Assembly: GCA_016788885.1 (NCBI GenBank)
Contig: JAEURX010000008.1
Location: forward strand, 58,659-122,658
Length of the DNA stretch: 64,000 nucleotides
Direction of reading: 5' to 3'
Source of the DNA: Nitrospira sp.
GTDB taxonomy: Bacteria; Nitrospirota; Nitrospiria; Nitrospirales; Nitrospiraceae
Numbering within the stretch: the stretch's first letter is position 1; each line of letters starts with the position of its first letter. The notes beneath the pieces were generated by a model. That model had not been told where the DNA came from. It saw only the letters and a program-made list of their open reading frames with translations, and made no database searches. Positions 45,976 to 53,259 of the stretch are shown one piece after another. The translations under genes were made by a program, and so were the position numbers.

Positions 45976-47382
45976 TTAGCGACCGCGCCGGCCAGGCTCC
46001 TTCGTTGTATGCTGAACCAATGACGATTCGGAAAATCCACCGGTCTCGTGAACGGGACCATTTCCCTCAGGGAGTTCCTGCGCCTCTGCCTGCCCGGAGG
46101 GATATACGGGCTGAGTCTCTTCCAAACTGAAGAACCGGCGAGCGGCATCGACATAGGCCGCGCCGCTGGAAGACGTGGCTTCATTTTTCAGGGTCACCAT
46201 CGTCCCATGCACCATTTTATTGACAATGGCAGAGGCCAGTGCCTCCACGGCGGCACGGTCATCGGAACTCAAGTGCGGCATGCGCGCCAGAACCTTGTCC
46301 ACCTCACGCCGCTTGATGTCTTCAGTCCGGCTGCGCAAGGCCACGATGGTCGGTGTGACTTCAAGCGACTGGAGCCACTGCCCGAGCACGCCGACCTCTT
46401 CGACCACCATTTGCTCGGCTTTCGCCGCTTCCCGCAACCGATCTTCACGATTTTGCTCGACCCGCATGTGCAAGTCATCGATATCGAACAGGAACGCATC
46501 GTCGATCGGTCGAACAGCAGGGTCAATATTGCGCGGCACGGAGATATCGATCAAAAACATAGGGCGGCTCAGCCGCTGCTTCATCGCGCGCTGCACATCA
46601 TCGGCGGTAACCAAAAAGTGCGAGGCGCCGGTGGACACCAGCACGATATCGGCTTCTGCTAATTCGGTCCTGTAATCCTCAAAGGGCACGGCGGTCCCGT
46701 TGAATTTTTGCGCCAACTCCAAGCCATGTTGAAAGTTGCGCGTCGTGATTCTCACCTGACGTACACCGTTGGCAATCAGGTGGCGGGCCGCCAGTTTGGC
46801 CATTTCACCCGCGCCGATCAGCAACACGGTCTTTTCGGTCAGGTTGGAGAAAATCTTCTTCGCCAGTTCGACGGCAGCGTAACTCACCGACACCGCCGTC
46901 TCTGAGATTTTCGTTTCGGTCCGCACACGTTTTGCGACCGAAATGGCTTTCTTGACGATTTTATTCAGCAACAGGCCTGACGCCTTGTGCGTCAAGGCGA
47001 CCTCGAACGCATCCTTGATTTGGCCGAGAATCTGGGACTCGCCGACGATCATCGAGTCGAGGCTTGAGGCGACACGAAAGAGATGCCCGATGGCGCGATC
47101 ACCGGCGTGCCAATACAGATGCGGAGTCAGGTGTTCCGACGAAAGAGACAGGTGCGTATCTGCCAAAAATTCCTGCACTCGGCCATAGCCGCTTTCCAAG
47201 TCTTCGACGACGGCATACACTTCGACCCGATTACAGGTGGACAGCAGCAGCCCCTCACGAACACCGGGGTACGTACACAGCCGGCTGAGCGCTTCCCGCA
47301 GACGACTTTCGGGAACAGCGAGTTTTTCGCGAATTTCAACCGGAGCGGTTTTGTGGCTCAAGCCGACAACAATGACATGCAT
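45976..47382 (-). CDS. hemA: Glutamyl-tRNA reductase
   Basis: The 468-residue enzyme reduces glutamyl-tRNA to glutamate-1-semialdehyde, the first step of the C5 pathway. The catalytic Cys is C50 (LLLSTCNRVEVYAV). GESQILGQIKDAF, the NADPH site VLLIGAGEMAKLAARHL and the C-terminal dimerisation helices (LASAIVNKMVHG) are in place. The C-terminal tail is somewhat extended after residue 430. Its ATG at 47382 overlaps the end of the CcsA-like gene by one base, so the pair is translated together, like the hemX-hemA pairs of other bacteria. Confidence 0.97.
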   Translation of the reverse strand: MHVIVVGLSHKTAPVEIREKLAVPESRLREALSRLCTYPGVREGLLLSTCNRVEVYAVVEDLESGYGRVQEFLADTHLSLSSEHLTPHLYWHAGDRAIGHLFRVASSLDSMIVGESQILGQIKDAFEVALTHKASGLLLNKIVKKAISVAKRVRTETKISETAVSVSYAAVELAKKIFSNLTEKTVLLIGAGEMAKLAARHLIANGVRQVRITTRNFQHGLELAQKFNGTAVPFEDYRTELAEADIVLVSTGASHFLVTADDVQRAMKQRLSRPMFLIDISVPRNIDPAVRPIDDAFLFDIDDLHMRVEQNREDRLREAAKAEQMVVEEVGVLGQWLQSLEVTPTIVALRSRTEDIKRREVDKVLARMPHLSSDDRAAVEALASAIVNKMVHGTMVTLKNEATSSSGAAYVDAARRFFSLEETQPVYPSGQAEAQELPEGNGPVHETGGFSESSLVQHTTKEPGRRGR

Positions 47383-48188
47383 CAGGACACCGATCCGTGA
47401 CTTTTCAAGACCACGCCGATCAGGGTCAGAATCACACCCGCGAAACCGATGATCGTCAGGTACGCCGCTCGCTTGGCTCGCCAGCCAATGGTCAGTCGAC
47501 CGACCAGGACCGCGAAGTAGAAGCCCCAGGTGACCATGGCCCAGGTCTGCTCAGGATTCCAGTTGACGTAAGTACCCCGAACGATTTCTGCGGAGAAGGC
47601 CCCGCTGATGATCCCCAGCGTCAACAGCGGAAACCCCATGACGATGGACTGCTGGTTCAAATGATCAAGATAGTCGAGCGCAGGAAGTTTCGCGTAGAGG
47701 ACGTTGAACCGCTTGGACTTGAGAAGACCGTCTTGAATGAGGTACATCACCCCCGCGACGAATGCCACGGCAAACCCGACCGTCCCCAACATGCTCAAGG
47801 TCACATGGACCCATAAGGTCTTGAACACGGGTTGAAGGGTGGAGGCTTCGTCCGACCGGAACGCCGCAGCAGTGACCAGCGACACCAGTGCCAGCGGTAC
47901 GATAAAGGACCCGAGCACGTGGAGTTGCCGACGGAACTCCACAGCGAGAAACACCAAAATCAGCATCCAGGAGAAAAACGACAGGGCTTCGTGAAAGGTC
48001 GGTAACTGAGCCTGGCTGGTGTCCATCATCCTGGCCACCAATGCCACGGTATGGGTGGCGAACCCGGCAGCCGTGATCCCGAGCGAGACCTTTGACAGAG
48101 TCTCGGCCCGTCTCAATAGGTAGGCCAGGTAGCAGACGGTGCTCACGAAATAGAGGCCCATCGTGAGCATAAAAAACACAGATGACAT
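47382..48188 (-). CDS. CcsA/CcmC/HemX-like cytochrome c assembly membrane protein
   Basis: The 268-residue protein has eight predicted spans. It matches the CcsA/HemX part of the family: LWVHVTLSMLGTVGFAVAFV with a conserved WVH, VMYLIQDGLLKSKR, and the tryptophan-rich loop WNPEQTWAMVTWGFYF. Such proteins handle haem in cytochrome c maturation or, as HemX, influence HemA level. Being directly before hemA with a one-base overlap favours a HemX-like role. A strong promoter starts 56 bases upstream. The ATG follows AGGATAGGGAGAA. Confidence 0.87.
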   Translation of the reverse strand: MSSVFFMLTMGLYFVSTVCYLAYLLRRAETLSKVSLGITAAGFATHTVALVARMMDTSQAQLPTFHEALSFFSWMLILVFLAVEFRRQLHVLGSFIVPLALVSLVTAAAFRSDEASTLQPVFKTLWVHVTLSMLGTVGFAVAFVAGVMYLIQDGLLKSKRFNVLYAKLPALDYLDHLNQQSIVMGFPLLTLGIISGAFSAEIVRGTYVNWNPEQTWAMVTWGFYFAVLVGRLTIGWRAKRAAYLTIIGFAGVILTLIGVVLKSHGSVS

Positions 48189-48243
48189 TTCTCCCTATCC
48201 TCGCAACATTTCAGCGCAAAGTCACTCTTTTTTGGAACTGGAA

Positions 48244-48273
48244 ATTATATCGATGCCGGAAGAACAGAGTCAA
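48244..48273 (-). promoter_or_regulatory. Promoter for the haem operon (TTGACT-N18-TATAAT)
   Basis: A perfect -10 TATAAT and -35 TTGACT are spaced 18 bases apart on the minus strand. The predicted leader is about 50 nt before the CcsA-like ATG. The -35 lies within the first codons of the divergent RsmI-like gene, so the two genes may interfere. Confidence 0.75.
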
Positions 48274-49002
48274 GGAATGAGCGCGCATTCCGGCCAGCCA
48301 TCGGGCACTCTCTTCCTCGTCGGCCTGCCTATCGGACATCCGGATGATCTCACAGTCCGCGCACTGACAATTCTCCGTCGCGTCGACCTCGTCGCAACCA
48401 AGAATCCCCGGTCGACGCAGGTACTCCTATCTCACCATGGCATTCATGCTTCCCTCACAACCTACGATCGGAACAATGCGGCGGAGAAGACCCCGATTTT
48501 GATCGATCGGTTGAGACAGGGTCGACATATCGCGCTCATCTCCGACTGCGGAATGCCAGCCCTGTACGACCCCGGACGATTACTGATTGCCGCCGCAACA
48601 AAGGTACATTTCCCGGTGGAAGTCATTCCCGGACCGTCCATCGTGACCGCAGCAGCCACTCTATGCGGCATGGACACGAATGCGTTCGTGTTCGAAGGTC
48701 GCTGCACCGGAAGCCCTCGCGGTCTCACGCGTCGTCTTCAGTCGATACAGTTCGAACCGCGAACCCTCATCCTCCTGCCGCCTGCGCGATCGCTCCGACA
48801 GACGCTTCGCGTGATCCTTCGTACCCTCGGTAACCGACGGGTGGTCGTGGGACTCGACCTTACGCAGAGTGGACAGAATGTCCTCCGAGGACGCGTTCGA
48901 TCCCTCCTCGCAAGGGAGGCGCTGCTTAATGAGGAGTCGCTTGCGGTACTGATCGTAGAAGGCGCGAGGGCCGGAAAGCACGCAGGCAGAAAAGCGACGT
49001 AA
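48253..49002 (+). CDS. Divergent RsmI-like tetrapyrrole-methylase-fold protein
   Basis: From the ATG at 48253 the protein has about 249 residues. It follows the RsmI pattern (16S rRNA C1402 ribose methyltransferase) with LFLVGLPIGHPDDLTVRAL, GRHIALISDCGMPALYDPG and EVIPGPSIVTAAATLCG. The usual EDTR is changed to TKNPRS, DAGTP to DCGMP, and the N-E-rich helix to DRNNAAEK. The C-terminal extension of RsmI is short. A SAM-binding role is likely; whether it still methylates rRNA is open. An upstream in-frame ATG (48163) overlaps the haem promoter; an ATG at 48277 follows AAGGA directly. Confidence 0.75.
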   Translation: MPEEQSQGMSAHSGQPSGTLFLVGLPIGHPDDLTVRALTILRRVDLVATKNPRSTQVLLSHHGIHASLTTYDRNNAAEKTPILIDRLRQGRHIALISDCGMPALYDPGRLLIAAATKVHFPVEVIPGPSIVTAAATLCGMDTNAFVFEGRCTGSPRGLTRRLQSIQFEPRTLILLPPARSLRQTLRVILRTLGNRRVVVGLDLTQSGQNVLRGRVRSLLAREALLNEESLAVLIVEGARAGKHAGRKAT

Positions 49003-49005
49003 GAA

Positions 49006-49266
49006 TTATTCGTCGAGACGTTTTCGTATCACGACACGAAAGGATTGATCGGCTCGCTCCTGCGAGAGCACATCATGACCGTCATCGGCCACACTTCGCG
49101 GGACATTCCGAATAGGGTCGCCGTCGTCGAGATGAACCAGGAGGAGTTGCCCGGGAGACATGCTCTCCAGTTTGAGCTTGGTCTTTACAAAATTATACGG
49201 ACAGATAACGCCGCGAAGATCCAACTCTTCATCCGGACGATGGACGTTTGAAGATGTCTGGGACAT
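49006..49266 (-). CDS. TusA/SirA-family sulfur carrier protein
   Basis: The 86-residue protein carries the family signature with C22-P23 (LDLRGVICPYNFVKTKLKLE) and the beta-strand GQLLLVHLDDGDPIRNVPRS. TusA-type proteins accept persulfide sulfur on this Cys and pass it on in tRNA thiolation, molybdenum cofactor work or sulfur oxidation. There is no tusBCDE or dsr gene in the window, so the partner is unknown. The ATG at 49266 is chosen over an in-frame GTG at 49278. It converges with the RsmI-like gene, with a three-base gap between stops. Confidence 0.88.
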   Translation of the reverse strand: MSQTSSNVHRPDEELDLRGVICPYNFVKTKLKLESMSPGQLLLVHLDDGDPIRNVPRSVADDGHDVLSQERADQSFRVVIRKRLDE

Positions 49267-49343
49267 GTCACCACCCACACTTCATTGATGACTGATAGTA
49301 GCAAGCCATTCTTGCTGTTGCAACGACGCACACAGAACCTGCG

Positions 49344-49384
49344 TCAAAAAGCAAAGCGGGGTGCTCCTTACGAAGCACCCCGCT
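49344..49384 (-). terminator. Rho-independent terminator after the secreted protein gene
   Basis: AGCGGGGTGCT and AGCACCCCGCT (49374-49384 and 49355-49365 as read on the minus strand) form a perfect 11-bp stem with an 8-base loop, followed on the minus strand by TTTGCTTTTTG. It starts 31 bases after the stop codon. Confidence 0.88.
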
Positions 49385-49415
49385 CAACAACCGGCCATCG
49401 AGATGGCCGTAGAGT

Positions 49416-50198
49416 CTAGTTGGTCCAGCCCTTCTGCAGATTGGGCTTGGCGCTATCCGTTCCATAGTCCGACTTGTTCTGGACCTTGGTTTCCGGAGTC
49501 ACGGTCTGATAACCCCATCCCGGCTGTGGTTCGCAGTTCCAGCAAGGCGCGGTTCCAGTGAACTCACCCACTGTTGTGGTGACCACGCCACCTGTGACCG
49601 TCCCCGGGAATACACCACCGACCGGGCCACCGGTGTTCGTCGCCGAATTCGTCTCGATTCCCCGCTCGGTCGAGGGGGCCGGACGCTGACCAAGACCACC
49701 GAATCCCGCCAATTTCTCGTTACCACGGAACAGGTAGACTTCACGCACAAGCTTACGACCAGTCCCGTATACACCCTGTTCGGCCCGTTGATTGACTGGC
49801 TCCATGACCTGTACCGAAATGTCATCACCAGCATTCAACGCGCGGATCTGGTCAAGATTGGTCTTCTCGTCCAGGTATAGAGTGAGCGAAGACATCGCAC
49901 CAGTTCCGGCGCGGCCTTCATCATGAGAACTGCCGCCCGTCTCCAGGTGAAGCTTTCCACCCGGGATATCGATGGCCAGCACGCGACCGAAAACCGTTTC
50001 CGGCTGAGAGAGACGCTCCATGAACGCGGTTCGGTCAAACGCTGCCGTGCGGCCGGAGTTGCCCGACACGTCTCCGACTGAGTTACCGACACCGAATCCT
50101 GATCCCGACGAGGACTGTGGCAAACGCTCTTGAGCGCCTGCAACACCAACGGAGCTGATGAAAAGCACCGCAGCTCCAAGTGCCAACACGTTACGCAT
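49416..50198 (-). CDS. Unknown secreted protein
   Basis: The ATG at 50198 follows AAGGAGG at a good distance and starts a clear signal peptide (MRNVLALGAAVLFISSVGVA, cleavage after AGA near residue 22). The 260-residue protein is Gly/Ser/Thr rich. Its middle has a small beta-rich stretch (VLAIDIPGGKLHLETGG and LTLYLDEKTNLDQIRALN), which could be an OB-like fold binding small partners. Near the C-terminus stands CWNCEPQPGWGYQ, a CxxC pair. I do not recognise a family. It is monocistronic, with its own strong promoter and terminator, which suggests steady expression of a periplasmic or surface protein. Confidence 0.8.
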   Translation of the reverse strand: MRNVLALGAAVLFISSVGVAGAQERLPQSSSGSGFGVGNSVGDVSGNSGRTAAFDRTAFMERLSQPETVFGRVLAIDIPGGKLHLETGGSSHDEGRAGTGAMSSLTLYLDEKTNLDQIRALNAGDDISVQVMEPVNQRAEQGVYGTGRKLVREVYLFRGNEKLAGFGGLGQRPAPSTERGIETNSATNTGGPVGGVFPGTVTGGVVTTTVGEFTGTAPCWNCEPQPGWGYQTVTPETKVQNKSDYGTDSAKPNLQKGWTN

Positions 50199-50293
50199 GT
50201 GCTGCCTCCTTAGTGATTGGAATTGATAAGAGATTGATGATGGACGGCGATAAACTAAACGAGTCATACGTATTCCAAAGCAAATTCGGGCGA

Positions 50294-50322
50294 ACTATAG
50301 GCTAAGCCCCACATCATGTCAA
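50294..50322 (-). promoter_or_regulatory. Near-consensus promoter (TTGACA-N17-TATAGT)
   Basis: A perfect -35 TTGACA, 17-base spacer and -10 TATAGT on the minus strand. The predicted start near 50287 leaves a leader of about 88 nt before the secreted-protein ATG. It is the best sigma70-type promoter in the window. Confidence 0.85.
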
Positions 50323-50485
50323 GATGTTTTCGGTCACGACATCCACTATATAGTGTTGTAGCAGATTCCAAAGCCCCATTCATTCGTGAGCGAACGCGTC
50401 CTGGAGAGTGGCTCTTCGCGTGGTGGTGGGTCAATGACATCAAAAGGACAGCTCCACTTCCTGTGATGTTGTGAGGCGAGGTTGA

Positions 50486-50572
50486 TGGTGCCCAGAGGGA
50501 GGGTCGAACTCCCACTCTCTTGCGAGAACCGGATTTTGAGTCCGGCGCGTCTGCCAGTTCCGCCATCCGGGC
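50486..50572 (-). tRNA. tRNA-Leu (anticodon CAA)
   Basis: An 87-nt class II tRNA folds with acceptor GCCCGGA pairing TCTGGGC, anticodon stem CCGGA/TCCGG around CTCAAAA (anticodon CAA), a long variable arm (TTCTCGCAAGAGAG) and the T-loop GTTCGACC. The discriminator is A, as for leucine tRNAs, and CCA is encoded. It reads UUG. Confidence 0.96.
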
Positions 50573-50632
50573 ACAGATCCCATCAACACACCGCTCCAGA
50601 TCCCTAACTGATGTGCGAGCGAGGGGCAGCAG

Positions 50633-50661
50633 TTGTAACATGAACGAGGAAAAGTCGTCAA
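50633..50661 (-). promoter_or_regulatory. Possible promoter for tRNA-Leu (TTGACG-N17-TTACAA)
   Basis: A -35 TTGACG and a -10 TTACAA with a 17-base spacer lie on the minus strand about 54 bases before the tRNA 5' end, back to back with the YggX-like gene. Confidence 0.5.
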
Positions 50662-50676
50662 CGGCGCGGCCCGCCC

Positions 50677-50705
50677 TTTTTTCCGGGTGGCTCCGGTGCT
50701 AGAAT
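50677..50705 (+). promoter_or_regulatory. Possible extended -10 promoter for the YggX-like gene
   Basis: TGCTAGAAT gives an extended -10 (TGn plus TAGAAT, 50697-50705). The -35 region at the right distance is only a T-run (50677-50682). The ATG is 48 bases further on. Confidence 0.35.
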
Positions 50706-50752
50706 GCAATCTCAATAGAACGCGACGACTCGACAGACTTACGGAGGCAACC

Positions 50753-51034
50753 ATGGCAGATGTGCAGTGTGTCACCTGCGGCCAGGCGGGCGAAGCAATC
50801 ACGGATATGTTGTTCTTGGGAAAACTCGAAGCGGAGATCAAGGCCAAGGTCTGTAAGCCCTGCTGGAAGAAGTGGGAAGGGATGCGGGTCATGGTGATCA
50901 ACGAGTATCAAGTCAATTTGGGTGACGAAAGTGGCCGCGAACTGGTCAAAAAACAAATGAAAGCCTTTCTGAAGCTGGGCGAACAAACCGACACGTCACA
51001 GCTCGATCAGAACTATCGGCCGGCCGGCACATAA
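50753..51034 (+). CDS. YggX-like (Fe2+-trafficking family) protein with two CxxC pairs
   Basis: The ATG at 50753 follows GGAGG and gives 93 residues. Residues 36-75 line up with E. coli YggX: PCWKKWEGMRVMVINEYQVN matches the WxxW-MLINE-LN core, and LVKKQMKAFLK matches LLEQEMVNFL. The N-terminal part differs: C6-x2-C9 and C34-x2-C37 suggest a zinc ribbon in place of the single N-terminal Cys of YggX. YggX protects Fe-S proteins against oxidation. The core similarity is seen by eye; the metal site is inferred. No partner gene is adjacent. Confidence 0.75.
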   Translation: MADVQCVTCGQAGEAITDMLFLGKLEAEIKAKVCKPCWKKWEGMRVMVINEYQVNLGDESGRELVKKQMKAFLKLGEQTDTSQLDQNYRPAGT

Positions 51035-51208
51035 ATTCCGAGACTCGCCCGTGCTCGCCCCCAAATCTTCGTGCAGGCACACGGGCAAAACTCCATCTGC
51101 AGGAGGAGGACTTCCGTGCTTCGTTGACCGACCCGTCGCTGGCAGCTCTTGTCGGACCGGAACCCGGGCCTCGGCAACTCACATCGAGCCGACACCACTC
51201 TGAATTCA

Positions 51209-51238
51209 TTGACACTCTGATTTCGGAAGTGCTAGAGT
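51209..51238 (+). promoter_or_regulatory. Promoter for the DUF151 pair (TTGACA-N18-TAGAGT)
   Basis: A perfect -35 TTGACA and a -10 TAGAGT with 18 bases between them on the plus strand, giving a leader of about 42 nt before the GTG start. The preceding 170 bases hold no gene. Confidence 0.65.
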
Positions 51239-51286
51239 GCCCTATTCTTGAGGTTTTCAGCTGACATCGGGAAGGATACCCCCGCC

Positions 51287-51742
51287 GTGATTACACAAAT
51301 GCGGGTAAAGGGTCTGATTTTCGACCCCTATAACAACGCCTATATAGTGGTGTTGCGCGACGAAGATAACTCGGACATGCTCCCGATCTGGGTAGGAAAA
51401 TCAGAAGCGAGTGCCATCGGCTTGGCATTGGAAAGCGTCACCGCGCCGCGTCCCATGACGCACGATTTGATGAAATCGTTCCTCGATACCTTCGATGCCA
51501 AGATCATCAGCGTGGTCATCACGGACCTCAACGACAATACCTACTTCGCCACGATTCACTTGATGTACGAAGACTCCGAATATACGGTCGATTCCCGGCC
51601 CAGCGATGCGATCGCCCTGGCGCTGCGAAGCAGCGCCCCGATTTTCGCGAGCGAAAAGGTCATTAAGAAGCAGTCTTCTGAAGAGCTTGAGCAGTGGCTT
51701 GAAAACCTCAAGCCGGAAGATTTCGGGAAGCTGGATACGTAG
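51287..51742 (+). CDS. Bifunctional nuclease family protein (DUF151), copy 1
   Basis: The GTG at 51287 is chosen because AAGGA lies about ten bases upstream; an ATG four codons on is the alternative. The 151-residue protein has the family core: LPIWVGKSEASAIGLALE, PRPMTHDLMKSFLDTF, VVITDLNDNTYFATI and the conserved RPSDAIALALR. DUF151 proteins (related to plant BBD nucleases and the T. maritima TM0160 structure) are thought to have RNase/DNase activity, but their bacterial role is poorly known. The second copy starts two bases after its stop. Confidence 0.88.
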   Translation: MITQMRVKGLIFDPYNNAYIVVLRDEDNSDMLPIWVGKSEASAIGLALESVTAPRPMTHDLMKSFLDTFDAKIISVVITDLNDNTYFATIHLMYEDSEYTVDSRPSDAIALALRSSAPIFASEKVIKKQSSEELEQWLENLKPEDFGKLDT

Positions 51743-51744
51743 TC

Positions 51745-52233
51745 ATGGATGCCGCCAAGCAACAGGACGCCTCGTCGGAACTCGTGGCGCTCACAGTCAA
51801 GCAGGTGCTGGACGACGGCAACACCGATACACGCATCGTCGTGCTAAAGAGCGAGGAGGCCGGCGTCACCTTGCCGATTTGGGTCGGGTCAGCTGAGGGG
51901 AACGCGATTCGCCTGGCCATGGACCATGTGGTGACGCCTCGCCCCATGAGTCACGATTTGATCCGAAGCTTCGCAGATCACCTGGGCGTTCGAATTGAAC
52001 GGGTCGTGATTACGGACGTCAAGAGCAGTACGTATTATGCCAGCATTGCGTTCGCCTCGAAGGGACTTCACCGGACCTTGGATGCCAGACCCAGCGATGC
52101 CATTGCCTTGGCACTGAGGGCCGGCTGTCCGATTTATGCCACACAGGATGTCCTGAACCGGCGCACCGCCGTGCATCTGGACGCGTGGATCAATAGACTC
52201 GATACCAATAATACAGAAACTCAACAGGCGTGA
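51745..52233 (+). CDS. Bifunctional nuclease family protein (DUF151), copy 2
   Basis: The 162-residue protein repeats the pattern of the gene before it: LPIWVGSAEGNAIRLAMD, TPRPMSHDLIRSFADHLG, VVITDVKSSTYYASIAF and ARPSDAIALALRAGCPIYAT. The two copies are clearly homologous but diverged outside these blocks, so the duplication is old. They are almost certainly co-transcribed and could form a hetero-oligomer. Ribosomal protein genes follow 50 bases later on the same strand. Function is unproven. Confidence 0.88.
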   Translation: MDAAKQQDASSELVALTVKQVLDDGNTDTRIVVLKSEEAGVTLPIWVGSAEGNAIRLAMDHVVTPRPMSHDLIRSFADHLGVRIERVVITDVKSSTYYASIAFASKGLHRTLDARPSDAIALALRAGCPIYATQDVLNRRTAVHLDAWINRLDTNNTETQQA

Positions 52234-52283
52234 GGCCTGACACCTCACATTAGAATCTTATCGTGCAGGAGTAGATGGAGACC

Positions 52284-52715
52284 ATGACAAAAACGTATCT
52301 CGAGAAACCCGCTAATGTGCAACGCAAATGGTACCTCGTGGACGCCGAGGGAAAGACGCTTGGCCGCCTCGCGGCCAAAGTCGCCACCGTGCTGCGAGGC
52401 AAGCATAAACCGACCTTTACTCCCCATGTCGACACAGGCGATCATGTCGTCATTGTCAACGCGGAGAAGGTCGTGCTCACCGGCAACAAGATGGAGAATA
52501 AGACCTACTCAACTCACAGTGGATTTCCCGGTGGATTGAAGACGCTCACCGCAGAGCACATTCACCGCAAGGACCCGACCAAACTGTTGACGAAGGCCAT
52601 TGAGGGCATGTTGCCTAAGAACCCCCTCGGTAACCACATGGCCAAGAAATTGCGCGTGTACGCTGGCGCAGCGCACCCGCACCAAGCACAAAAACTAGAA
52701 TCACTCGCATTGTGA
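52284..52715 (+). CDS. rplM: Ribosomal protein L13
   Basis: The 143-residue protein matches L13 throughout ([72 protein letters not shown]). L13 is an early-assembly protein of the large subunit. The ATG at 52284 (MTKTY) fits the usual family start and length; an ATG at 52275 is possible because AGGAG precedes it. It is followed by rpsI after 42 bases, the universal L13-S9 pair. Confidence 0.97.
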   Translation: MTKTYLEKPANVQRKWYLVDAEGKTLGRLAAKVATVLRGKHKPTFTPHVDTGDHVVIVNAEKVVLTGNKMENKTYSTHSGFPGGLKTLTAEHIHRKDPTKLLTKAIEGMLPKNPLGNHMAKKLRVYAGAAHPHQAQKLESLAL

Positions 52716-52757
52716 TTCTCATTCTTCGAAATCGATCAGTGAAGGAGACCGCCTGAT

Positions 52758-53150
52758 ATGGCAGCAATGACGCAGTACGCAACCGGAAAAAGAAAAAGCG
52801 CGATCGCGCGCGCATGGGTCACCGCAGCGGCGGGTGACATCGTCGTCAACGAGAAACCATTGGAGCAGGCGTTCCCCCGCCCGACCCTGCGGAATGTGAT
52901 TCAGTTTCCGTTCGAGTTGGCCGGAGTAGCCGGCAAGTATTCCGTCCGCGCCACCGTCTATGGTGGTGGCCCAGCAGGCCAGGCCGGAGCACTCCGCCAT
53001 GCCATCTCGAAAGCGCTGGTCATCATGAGCGCGGCCTTCCGCGGTCCCATCAAGAAGGAAGGCCTCCTGACCCGCGATTCTCGCGTGAAAGAACGGAAGA
53101 AGTACGGACAGAAGGGTGCCAGAAAGCGCTTCCAATACTCGAAGCGGTAA
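52758..53150 (+). CDS. rpsI: Ribosomal protein S9
   Basis: The 130-residue protein has the S9 hallmarks: YATGKRKSAIARAWV at the start, GGGPAGQAGALRHAISKAL in the middle, and the basic tail GARKRFQYSKR that reaches the P-site tRNA. The ATG follows GAAGGAG. A good terminator begins 26 bases after the stop, ending the L13-S9 transcript. Confidence 0.98.
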   Translation: MAAMTQYATGKRKSAIARAWVTAAAGDIVVNEKPLEQAFPRPTLRNVIQFPFELAGVAGKYSVRATVYGGGPAGQAGALRHAISKALVIMSAAFRGPIKKEGLLTRDSRVKERKKYGQKGARKRFQYSKR

Positions 53151-53175
53151 CGATCGACTGGAGCGACAGGGTTCT

Positions 53176-53210
53176 AAAAGGGAAGGCTCCGCAGCCTTCC
53201 CTTTTTTATT
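53176..53210 (+). terminator. Rho-independent terminator after rpsI
   Basis: AAGGGAAGGCT and AGCCTTCCCTT form an 11-bp or longer stem with a 4-base loop (CCGC), followed by TTTTATT on the plus strand. Confidence 0.92.
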
Positions 53211-53259
53211 GGCGCGCCCACACGGCGGGCAACAATGTGTGACGCGTCGGGAGGCGAAG

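Noticed and set aside
45888..46184. Upstream extension of the hemC frame
   Set aside because: It overlaps the 3' end of hemA and has no similarity to HemC; the family N-terminus begins at the ATG at 45887.
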